Source: Aurantiochytrium sp. KH105
Lineage: Eukaryota; Sar; Bigyra; Thraustochytrida; Thraustochytriidae
Direction of reading: 5' to 3'
NCBI GenBank assembly: GCA_003116975.1
Contig: BGKB01000249.1
Coordinates: forward strand, 1 to 63,284
DNA: 63,284 nucleotides
Positions 50,593 to 59,130 of the stretch are shown here, piece by piece. The notes under the pieces were generated by a model. That model saw nothing but the letters and a program-made list of their open reading frames with translations, was not told the DNA's origin and did not search any database. How positions within the stretch are numbered: position 1 is the stretch's first letter; every line of letters begins with the position of its first letter. A program made the translations under genes and the position numbers.

Positions 50593-51450
50593 ATGCAGTC
50601 TTTCTCAGCAGTTCTTGTCGTGGCGATGGCGTGCCTCATTGGCTCCAGCAATGCGCAGTCATGGGATTGCAGCAAGTTCGAGGGTGAGGGCAACAACAAG
50701 GAAACCTCGTGCTTGCTTTACAAGACCTGCCTCGACGCCATCGGGTTCGATAGCTGGAACACCACTGTTAAGGATACATACTGCGGAGCCATGACCTACG
50801 ATGGCAATGTCTGCAACAGTGGCAAGCGATGCACTGAGGTCGACGGCGTCAAGATCAGAGCGACCTGCGACAGCAACGATAAGATCAAGAAGATCCTTGT
50901 CGAGGGTGCTGCGCTCAATGAGTACATTGTCTTGAACGAGACCAAGTTCGAAGAGTGCCTTGCAATGGCGAGCGAAGCACCTAAGTTCGAGCTTCTCTCC
51001 CTTCCGGATACCACATCGGATGTCACCCCTTTCTCGGCCGTATGCCAGAGCGCCTGTAGTGACGTTGGCTGCGTCTTTGGCATTGACGTTTTGGATGCCG
51101 TCAACGGCACCTATGACGTCAGTATCAGTGAATTTACCGACGATGGCTCGGCCTTCGACACTGGATTCGACTTGTGCGCAAACGCGACTCTGCTCACCGA
51201 AGCACCTACCTCCTCGCCCACCTCCACGCCCACGACAATGTCTCCCACCTCATCGCCCACGACGGCGTCGCCGACTACGCTTGCCACGGCTGCCCCCACC
51301 TCGACCGATGCTGGCCGCAACGATACTGACACCGACTCGCCTACCGTGGCCCCTACTGGTTCTCCCACCGATGCGCCCAGCTCGGGCTCTGCCCTTTCCA
51401 CGTCCATCGTGCTCGTTGCCACTGCTGTGGTCGCGACTTTGGGGCTTTAA
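50593..51450 (+). CDS. Secreted Cys-rich surface protein, one domain, probable GPI anchor (surface gene 2)
   Basis: 285 residues, ATG at 50593. The signal peptide is identical to that of surface gene 1. One ~185-residue 12-Cys domain begins at residue 22 (QSWDCSKFEGEGNNKETSC). A Ser/Thr/Pro tail (TSSPTSTPTTMSPTSSPTTA) and the same hydrophobic C-terminal end follow. Upstream and coding DNA are almost identical to surface gene 1, but this copy lacks the second domain and has a longer Thr/Ala/Pro stalk. Either gene could be closer to the ancestor: domain gain in one or loss in the other. Its downstream flank does not match repeat A. Likely cell-surface or extracellular matrix protein of unknown function. 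Confidence 0.88.
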   Translation: MQSFSAVLVVAMACLIGSSNAQSWDCSKFEGEGNNKETSCLLYKTCLDAIGFDSWNTTVKDTYCGAMTYDGNVCNSGKRCTEVDGVKIRATCDSNDKIKKILVEGAALNEYIVLNETKFEECLAMASEAPKFELLSLPDTTSDVTPFSAVCQSACSDVGCVFGIDVLDAVNGTYDVSISEFTDDGSAFDTGFDLCANATLLTEAPTSSPTSTPTTMSPTSSPTTASPTTLATAAPTSTDAGRNDTDTDSPTVAPTGSPTDAPSSGSALSTSIVLVATAVVATLGL

Positions 51451-51769
51451 GAACCTTTTACTCGAGAGAAGCAATTGAGCTCAAGACGACGCCCAACGAT
51501 CTCGCTGATGTTGTCTCTTGTCGTAAGTCGCTACGCCACTTCCTCTGGCGTAAACGCAAATGCGCACGCACCAACATCAGCTCTGCATCACTAGCTACTT
51601 CTCAATCAGAGCCAAGACTGCAATTAGCTCTACTAAGATTGCAATAGAATCAGAAGGTATACGTACTCTCTTTCACATTTAGATTTGATCTCCCCGCTTG
51701 ACTTGTCGTCCCTTACGCTTGACTGGTAGAAAAATCGTTTTCCATTGCTTACTTTTAGCCATGATATTT
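51451..51769. other. Convergent intergenic region
   Basis: 319 bases between surface gene 2 and the end of the RNase H2B gene. No repeat A here, unlike after surface gene 1. No gene seen. Confidence 0.5.
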
Positions 51770-52850
51770 CTATTTGGACTTGGAGTCTGCTGAAACCTTT
51801 GGTTTCTTGACGCCGAAGAATGTCGAGAGTTTGGCCATCCCCCTCTTGTCGACACGTTCAAGACGGCGAATTGCGACGGGAACGACGGCTTCGGCTGGCT
51901 TCGGCTTGGGCTTTGCTTTTGTCGCCGACTCTTGTGCTTCTTCGCTGGCCATGCGTTCCGCTTCTTCCTCACCGGCTTGCTGAGAGCCATTCTCTTTGTT
52001 TGCGCGGCCCTCGTTGTTTTCGTGGCGCTTGACATCAACTTCGTCCAGCTCCACGGATGCTTCAAGTTCTAGGTCGCTGTGACACAAAGGGAAGCGGGGC
52101 ACGATTAGAGACGCACGAATTATTAGTGTCACTCGATCTTCTAGCATTGAGAAGACAAAGAATTGGCCTTCTTTGAAAGTGTGTCGGATAAACGTACCTG
52201 CGTAGCGTTGGATAAATTTCCGCCGGGATATAATCGGAGAGCAGTGCCAACACGTCACGAAGAAACTGGGCTCGTTTCTTTGACGAAATCGTCGTTGAGG
52301 CTTTGACAGTAGATCCAACCGCTTCGTCATTATCGCGTGCGCTTCCGGCGTTTCGTTTTGTGCCAAATTGAAAGCCTTCCACAGCGGTGGCGCCTTTGGC
52401 ATCTGCAATGTGGGCTGTCACGGCGCCCTGCTGCATCTTGGCAATCTCTTGCGCACAAAGAACCTCGCGAGCACGTTCGGCCTTCGCATGAAGCCATGAT
52501 CGACACTTGTGATTGGAAAGTTTGTACGTGGCATCGTCTTGGCCCGTTCCAGGCGCTTCCGTCTCGCTGATTCGTGCCAAAGCTGCGTGGATTTCAGGCA
52601 TTAAAGCAGTCTCCTCAGCAAGTGCTTCATATCCGGGAAGGTCTCCGCGGGCTAAGATCTGATGCACGTCGAGGTAGAGGTCGCGAGCCTGCAAAAGCAG
52701 CGGGAGGAGGAGAAAGCTCAAGTCGAGCGGCGTGCACACCAAGAGGCTTCCGTCGCTGGTTACAGACTGATCGACCATCCAGCTGGTCGGTCGCATTGGC
52801 GATACCTCCTGAACCTCAAAAATTGTATTCCCGCGCAGGACGATGGCCAT
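51770..52850 (-). CDS. Ribonuclease H2 subunit B, two exons
   Basis: Spliced gene: exon 1 52850-52198, intron 52197-52077 (GTACGT...CACAG, 121 bases), exon 2 52076-51770; 319 residues. The join reads PTLR-S-DLELEASVE in frame. Exon 1 has the RNASEH2B-like pieces PTSWMVDQSVTSDGSLLVCT, then PLDLSFLLLPLLLQ and LLSDYIPAEIYPTLR (human: ISDYIPKEL). Exon 2 ends VDKRGMAKLSTFFGVKK, which corresponds to the human VDKSGMKSIDTFFGVK end and contains a PCNA-binding PIP-box (LSTFF). Subunit B joins the catalytic A and the C subunit of RNase H2, which removes ribonucleotides and RNA primers from DNA; the PIP-box links it to replication forks. A Lys/Glu/Ala-rich linker precedes the PIP-box. Confidence 0.88.
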
Positions 52851-53403
52851 AGGTTGACCTGTGCGAGTTCGTGCCGTGCCGCGCCGTGCCGTGCCGTGCC
52901 GGGACAGCAAAAGAGGGTTAGTGTTTCTAATGCAAACCGAGAGGACAAGAGGCGAAAAACATGCTCTCTTTCGATCGCCTCTTATTGCCTCTCTGTTATC
53001 GTGTTCTTCTGCGAGCCGACGTACCTGTGCCAGGTCTGCGCACCTTTAGAAGACGTGCTTTTCTCTCTGCGCTGCCTTGGAGCGCGGCTGCCTGGTCGAA
53101 AACCACGACACGTCGACGCGCCATTTTGCGTCTCACACCTTGCGCGCCCTTACTGGTGCGCTTGCAGCGGCGACTATCCTGCCCGTCTGCCCTGGCTCTC
53201 GTCTGCCGTCTGCCGTGCCGTCGGCGCGTCCCTGCCGTGCTTTGTTCGAGCAAGTTGGTTTGCTTTGCTACAAGGTATTTGTTGACCCATTCAAGTTGGA
53301 TGCCTAACCGTGACTGCGCAACCCATTTTGTGAAGATGAGCAGAATAAGAAAAGCAGGGGATGATTTTTTATCAAACAAATCGAGAAAGGAACATCTACC
53401 CTA
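52851..53403. other. Intergenic region between RNase H2B and the carboxypeptidase
   Basis: 553 bases. A GTGCC-type pentamer repeat lies at about 52868-52902 directly upstream of the RNase H2B start. No gene seen. Confidence 0.5.
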
Positions 53404-54560
53404 TTATGACCGCTTGCGGGGACTTTGCTTGGCACGTGCGAAAAAGGCAGCCACGAGCATAACGACGCCAAAAAGCATGAGAAAGTCCAGGTTTTTGTGC
53501 TGCTTCTCTGAAGAGCCATCTGTGATTGACGAGGAAATCCAAGCGGGGGCCTCAACTTTCCATTGCCCAGATTCTGCCGTGCTCTCGCCGCTAACCTCTT
53601 CCATGGGAGCATTGGTTTCACTCATTTGCTGCGAATGCCTGACGGCGAAGTCGTCACCCTCCGATGGTATCAAAGGCACGGACATTTCGTGAGTTTCTGA
53701 CGCCGAGGGCTCTGGTAAAGCAAACCTTTCCAAGGCTGCTGTATCGACAGAAGGTGGAGTTCTGCGCAATGGACGGCCTGCGCTGTACTCTTCCAGGATT
53801 TCGTCCAGCCGCGACATCTCGCCAGCAAGCGCAGCGAGTCCATACATGGTTTCGAGGCCAATGGGCTTGATTTCGGTGCACGACGAGACGAATTTCCCCC
53901 GAATCTCCACGACATAGGTGAAGGTGATCCCGGCCTCCTGATAAGCCCAGCTGCTTGATATTCCTGTTCCTGAGGCAGACGACTGCGGCCGCGCTCGCCA
54001 GGCATATCGCCCTGTCGCCGGCGTCTGCGTGTTGATGGCCTGCAGCATCACCTTTCCCGTGTCGTGAACATAGGCAGGGGCCTTTCCTGCTCTTGAAAAC
54101 GGTTCGAGCAAAGCTCCAATGCAGCAATGGACATCATAAAAGGCCACAACGGTGTCTTTGTTCTCGAGAAAGTAGTTTTTGATGGTAGCCGTCTCGGGCT
54201 CGGAAAACCCATGCTTGCCCTGGAAAACGTCGGACTCGGTAATGTTGAGGGATTTATTCATGCGGTCAGTGCCCCAAATCTTTTTTCCGGGCGTTCCAAA
54301 GTTACGANCTTATTGAGCAAAAAGTCCTCAATCTCCTCAAAGGTCCGGAAACGCGCAAAAAAGTCTGACTTTTGCGGGTCCTGGCACTCTGGCATGTCTG
54401 GCACGCTGGTCATGGCGCGCAAGTCGAACTCCTTGATGCCGAAGGAGCGCGCGAGCTGGTGTTCTTCCGGCGTCCATCTCGGATTGTACGCGCCTCTGGA
54501 GGGCCCTGCAAAGCTGACAGACACGGCCAGTGCCAGCGCGAGCCAGGCCTTGCCGCGCAT
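53404..54560 (-). CDS. M14 family zinc carboxypeptidase, membrane-anchored, interrupted by an assembly gap
   Basis: The gene starts at the ATG 54560 with a signal peptide (MRGKAWLALALAVSVSFAGP) and reads to FRTFEEIEDFLLNK, the usual start of the M14 catalytic domain. Then comes a single N at 54308. Beyond it the frame of the downstream part begins RNFGTPGKKIWGTDR, the end of the M14 NRNF motif, and goes on without a break: GKHGFSEPET, the zinc ligand His in AFYDVHCC, SSWAYQEAG, and the catalytic Glu in YVVEIRGKF. A C-terminal membrane helix (NLDFLMLFGVVMLVAAFF) ends it. The segment with the first zinc site (HxxE) is missing; I infer it fell in the gap. It removes C-terminal residues from peptides, probably in the secretory path or at the surface. 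Confidence 0.8.
54308..54308. other. Single-N assembly gap inside the carboxypeptidase gene
   Basis: One N at the exact point where the reading frame jumps from the start of the M14 domain to its NRNF motif. It probably stands for a gap of unknown length, not one unread base. Confidence 0.75.
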
Positions 54561-55186
54561 GCTCCCCTCGCCTTCTCGCCGCAGACGCTCGCGCGCCCGC
54601 GTCTGCTCGGTCGCCAGGTCGGCCCCTGGCTGGGAACGAGTCCCGTCGGCTCGCGCGTCCCGCGATGCTGCTTTTGCAGGCAGGCCGGCCTCGCCGTTCT
54701 CGCCGCCGCAGCGGCGCGGTCGTGGCCCTCCCGCGGCCGCCGTGTCGCGGGCCGCGGCCTGCCGCACCTGCGCGCGCACGCACCTCGCTGCGCGTGCAAG
54801 GTACGACGCGGCTCCCAGGTCTGCTCAACGATGCGATCGATGTGCTCGACAAGGCTGCAGAAACCGAGCGCGGAAGCGGTTTCGGCGGTTCACGGCGGTT
54901 TCTAACGGACCGGCCTGACCGGAGCGAGCGAGCAAGTGTGGAAGTCGGAGTCCATTTTTGTTCTGGCAGTACGATCACGACTTGCTAAGGGAGCTTGGCG
55001 GAATAATCAGATCCATTGCAGGCAACTTGCCTCCGTGCATAGGTTCGATGCGAGAGGAACAGTAACTTAACATTACGTTTTGTCTGCAACGTGGCGATTT
55101 TTCTGAACTGATGATCGACAAAGTTGGTAGACAGACGTATTACTATTTTCTGAAAATGAAAGAACGAGGGAAGTCTACGTCAGCAA
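54561..55186. other. Intergenic region upstream of the carboxypeptidase
   Basis: 626 bases; GC-rich at the left (54570-54800) and AT-rich at the right (54990-55180). It holds the carboxypeptidase promoter and the 3' end of the tRNA ligase gene. No gene seen. Confidence 0.5.
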
Positions 55187-58100
55187 TTAGCGATAAAAGG
55201 CAATCGTAGCTGTCACCGAGAGTGGGTGCTGCTCCGTCTCCACAATCCAGGTGTCTTCGTTCGGTTCGAGCTTCGGCTCAGCATCTGACTCTGAGACCGC
55301 AAGACCACTGCGCTGCCTCTTGATCTGCCGCATGACTTGGCCAGCCTGCTTCGCACGAACGCCACGCGAGATTGAGGCGCGATCCGTAATATGCAAAATA
55401 TCCTGTTGCAGGCCAAGATCCAAACCACTGGGAAGACCCTCCACTTCGTCAACCTCCCAAAAGCCAATGTACTTGGCGGATGACGGCGGGCCATTGTCTT
55501 CGCGACGACGCTTACGCGCCGTGCCCGCATCTTCTGTAGTGGTCCCATTCCTGTCCGCGAGAAATGCGCGATGGTATTTGGATGCTCGGATTTTCACCGT
55601 GCGCCCCGCGACGCTTTGCAGAGCTTGCAGAGCACCCTTGCGCTGCGAGTTCGGCCCCGATGCGCTTTCCTTCAGCGACGGCGTGGAAGAGGGTGGTGGA
55701 ACCAGCGTTACGTGGAGACTGGGGAATCCATCGACATCAGCGCAACACCAGTTCGCGCGCTCCGGAGCGACCCTCTTGTTCCCGCTGTCTGGGGCACTTT
55801 CATTGCTCGGAGTATCCTGTGCATCGGCCCATTCCACAAAGTCTGCAAAGCTGCAGCCCGCGGCAAAGTCGGCAATATCTGCAGATGCGTCCGCAGCGAG
55901 CGGCAAAAGAGGATTTCCAGCGCTTTCTACGCGTCGCGTGAAGATATCGCTCACCATCGCGCCGGGCGCGTGTGTGGCCTGTCCGAGGAACTCCTCACAT
56001 TGCTCGAAGAACGCGCTTCGGAAGATTCTATAAGCTTCCTTCTTGGACAATTTTGCCCCAATCGCAAGACCAATGTGGGTCGCAGCGTCACGGGCCTGAA
56101 CGCGATTCCAAAAGGCATCGTGGTCCAGGACCTCGGGGACAATCGGAAGGATGCGCAAATCAAACTTGGAAGATTGCGGCTTGAGCATCGCAATCAGTCG
56201 GCGCACGCCATCGACGTTGGGGATATTCTTATCATAGCCAACGACAAGAATATCTGCGGGGCCTGCCGGATCGCCCTTGGGGTGATTCTTCTTGTTTGAG
56301 CGACCTTGCAAACATGCGGTGAACTCCGACTCAAAGGAAGACCTGGACTTGGAATCGTCCGAAGACCGATAGCAGAATCGAACTTGGGGCGTGCGTGGTC
56401 TTAGACTCGTTGCGAACGCATCAAAGAGCGAGCTCTTTCCCCCACCAGGTGGCAACGCCAAAGTGCAAAGAACAAGTCGCTTTGGGCGCTCACGAGCCGT
56501 TGCCGGGGTCGAAGTCTTGCCTTTGGGCCCCTCTTGCACGGGCACCGTCGGAGCGGCACGCGTTGCGCTGTCACGGACAGCTGAGAGCCAAGTCGCTGCA
56601 TCGGAGGGATTCATTACGATTGGCGTCTGCGTTTTCGCCCCGAGCTTGGGCATGACACGTTTGGTAAACCCCCGAAGCGAGCCCTCGGCTGCCTTTCGCT
56701 GATTTTCAGAAAGTTGCGTAATGGCCTCAGGGTCATTGGCATCGAGTCCCATCACGAGCAAAGCATTGGCGGCCTTGACCTGATCTTCTTTGGGAAATCG
56801 CGTGGTCACCTCGTAAAAACCCTGACGTCCCTCCGTGACGCCCTCGAGAACCCGATTGGAGTCTGCATCGAGCCCCAAAGCGCCAAGCTTGGAAGCCGAA
56901 AGATTCAGACCACTCAAGTTTAATACGAGAATGCTGAGTTGATCACCCGGAGGGCCTGGCGCCGAAATGGCATTGAGGCCCTCGGGGTCGGGGAAAGCGT
57001 CGTCCGCCGACACGGCGTGCGGGCCGACTTCGGCTCGTGGAGTTCCCAGAGGATAAGGCGTGAGTACGAGAAAGCGTTCCAGCGTTTCGAGGTAATTAGT
57101 GCGAAGCGCATCCTGTTGTTTGGCGGGCAGCGAGAGCGCAAAATCCGCCCACTTGCGAAAGAACCCGTCCAGCACGCCACGGTGTTCTTGCGGGATAGAC
57201 CAAGGCGGGTAGAACCCCTTTCTTAGAGTCTTGAGAAAGTCCTCCTTGCCACGCTTGAGAAGGATGAAAAGGCGATTGCGGACACCAAAGGTTCGCCACA
57301 TGTAATTGAGGCACTTGAGCTTGGCGATACCAAGAATCTTTACCGGCGTTGGAGCCTCGAGCGCAGGAGCTTGCTCTGCACGCGCATTAGCTTCCTCCTG
57401 AGGAAAGAGAGTCACGACCATACCGCGGAACAGTGGACCCGTCGACTCGTCCATCATATGCAACGGCCACCCGTAGAAAACTTCATCATCCCGTACGTGG
57501 ACCTGCACCTGGAGACGGTCTGCATAAATGTATGGCTGCAGATTCACAGAGTGCGCATAGAGGTTGCGCAAGCGGCGAAACAATGTCTGCATGCGCCCTG
57601 GGGCCGTTTCTGCGCACACGCGATCCCAGACATCGGAGGTAGGGACACTCTTGCCCAGGCGGACGGGTTCCCTATAAATGTCGGGATGATTGAGTGGTGC
57701 TACCTCGAGCTTGTTGACGCTTGCGCGGAAATCTTTTCCCTTGACTGGGTCGAGGCAAATCTCGCCGAGACGAGCCGCGGAAGCCAGTGCAGCATCGTGA
57801 TGCGGACGCATCGTGTCGTTATAGACCTTGACGAGTGCCGCAAGTCGCTCCGGATTTGCTTGTAGTGCCATAAGCACAAAACCCTCCAAGACCTGTCCCT
57901 GCGTCTCGGCATGCGAAAGAAAACGCTGCGGCTCTTGCCCTGGCAGCAAATGCTTGTCCAAAATAGCGCTCGCGTCGCGGTCCTGCATTTCCCATCGTCG
58001 AGAGTGCAGTTCCTTCTCGACGTCATGCGCCCGGTCCCCGGGAACGAGCCACACCTCATTGAGAGGGAGCCTCCAGGCCGTGGCGACCTGCAAGAGTTCC

Positions 58101-58765
58101 GAGGGTGACATGAAGCGCTCCTCGCGGGTCACGGTGGCACATGTGAGAACCATATACGCACAGCGCGGTGTGGCGCCGTGGTCGCCGAGCACGCGGGGCG
58201 TGACGCACTCAAAAGAGTAGCAAATGCCTCTGCGTTCGGCATCGTCCCACCAAGCTTTGAATTTGCTGGCACCCTCGTCGGGCCACACGGCCAGAAAGTA
58301 CTCGTACAGGAGCACGCAGCCCACGCGCGAGAATTCATTTCCGGTCCCGTTTTTGGAGTAAAACGGCGGTGCCATCACAAGAGATCCTGAATGTTTTTTA
58401 CTTACGTAAAGGATGCTCGCGACGCCCTCGTCGGCGCTTTCAAGCGACGCCTCCGCTTCGGCCCCGGAGAGCAGCCATCCGAGCCTCTTATCTGCGTTCT
58501 GATTGTCGAACTTGGGCAGGAAGTGGGTTGTGGTTTGGGCAACAAAGGGCTCATTCTTCTCGCTAATCTCTGGCAGTGCTGGGCCAACAGCAGAACCCGC
58601 CGACTCGCCGCTGTTCGAACCGAAAGTCTCTGTCTCGGAGCGCTGTGTGGCGGCTGGCGCTTGGGCATCGACATCGTTGGCCTTGCTTCCGTCCGCGCCA
58701 GTGCCGTTCGACTCGTTCTGCGAGGCCTTTGCTTTGCGCTGTCGTCGCTGCCTGTGCCGGCTCAT
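55187..58765 (-). CDS. Plant-type tRNA splicing ligase (ligase, kinase and cyclic phosphodiesterase in one protein)
   Basis: 1192 residues from the ATG at 58765; the frame is open further but only to a TTG. The N-terminal ligase part matches the plant RNL pattern: motif I KKHSGSLVMA with the nucleotide-accepting Lys at about 124, then ECVTPRVLGDHG, AWRLPLNEVWLV and VLEGFVLMAL. A P-loop kinase lies near 770 (LALPPGGGKSSLFDAF). The C-terminal end has two phosphodiesterase HxT motifs, HVT near 1016 and HIT near 1123. Plant RNL opens the 2',3'-cyclic phosphate, phosphorylates the 5'-OH and seals the exons of tRNAs, and also acts on unfolded-protein-response mRNA. It is nuclear or cytosolic. The N-terminus is Lys/Arg-rich, possibly a nuclear signal. 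Confidence 0.88.
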   Translation of the reverse strand: MSRHRQRRQRKAKASQNESNGTGADGSKANDVDAQAPAATQRSETETFGSNSGESAGSAVGPALPEISEKNEPFVAQTTTHFLPKFDNQNADKRLGWLLSGAEAEASLESADEGVASILYVSKKHSGSLVMAPPFYSKNGTGNEFSRVGCVLLYEYFLAVWPDEGASKFKAWWDDAERRGICYSFECVTPRVLGDHGATPRCAYMVLTCATVTREERFMSPSELLQVATAWRLPLNEVWLVPGDRAHDVEKELHSRRWEMQDRDASAILDKHLLPGQEPQRFLSHAETQGQVLEGFVLMALQANPERLAALVKVYNDTMRPHHDAALASAARLGEICLDPVKGKDFRASVNKLEVAPLNHPDIYREPVRLGKSVPTSDVWDRVCAETAPGRMQTLFRRLRNLYAHSVNLQPYIYADRLQVQVHVRDDEVFYGWPLHMMDESTGPLFRGMVVTLFPQEEANARAEQAPALEAPTPVKILGIAKLKCLNYMWRTFGVRNRLFILLKRGKEDFLKTLRKGFYPPWSIPQEHRGVLDGFFRKWADFALSLPAKQQDALRTNYLETLERFLVLTPYPLGTPRAEVGPHAVSADDAFPDPEGLNAISAPGPPGDQLSILVLNLSGLNLSASKLGALGLDADSNRVLEGVTEGRQGFYEVTTRFPKEDQVKAANALLVMGLDANDPEAITQLSENQRKAAEGSLRGFTKRVMPKLGAKTQTPIVMNPSDAATWLSAVRDSATRAAPTVPVQEGPKGKTSTPATARERPKRLVLCTLALPPGGGKSSLFDAFATSLRPRTPQVRFCYRSSDDSKSRSSFESEFTACLQGRSNKKNHPKGDPAGPADILVVGYDKNIPNVDGVRRLIAMLKPQSSKFDLRILPIVPEVLDHDAFWNRVQARDAATHIGLAIGAKLSKKEAYRIFRSAFFEQCEEFLGQATHAPGAMVSDIFTRRVESAGNPLLPLAADASADIADFAAGCSFADFVEWADAQDTPSNESAPDSGNKRVAPERANWCCADVDGFPSLHVTLVPPPSSTPSLKESASGPNSQRKGALQALQSVAGRTVKIRASKYHRAFLADRNGTTTEDAGTARKRRREDNGPPSSAKYIGFWEVDEVEGLPSGLDLGLQQDILHITDRASISRGVRAKQAGQVMRQIKRQRSGLAVSESDAEPKLEPNEDTWIVETEQHPLSVTATIAFYR

Positions 58766-59130
58766 CCTGAACTGCGCGGAGAGGAGGAGGAACAACTAAA
58801 AGTTAGAGAAGATGACGACGAGCCTCTGCTCAAACCCCGTACGAGGACCGTCGTGACCTTTCGTCCTCGCCTCTTCTTTTTCAAGTTTTGGATTTGCAAA
58901 TAGTTTTTTATCCATTGCCAAAGGAGAATACGGTTCCGCGATCGTTCCGCATTCAGTCTGACGTTGATCGGCATTGGTGCGAGGGCTTGTAAGCGCGTCG
59001 CGGCTCTTGTTCGCAGAGTGGAGGCGAACTGGGCGAGTCAAAGATCGCGATGTGCACAAGGTTTTCTTCTCCTTACTTCAAATATTCCTAGTATTACAGC
59101 TCAGCCTGGCAGGCCTTCTTTCTTGTTTGT
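58766..59130. other. Intergenic region
   Basis: 365 bases between the tRNA ligase start and the stop of the BAR-like gene, both on the minus strand. No motif seen. Confidence 0.5.

Noticed and set aside
58380..58412. Strong GTAAGT-like donor inside the tRNA ligase gene
   Set aside because: It overlaps the KHSG catalytic motif and the frame continues with conserved ligase sequence, so splicing there would destroy the active site.
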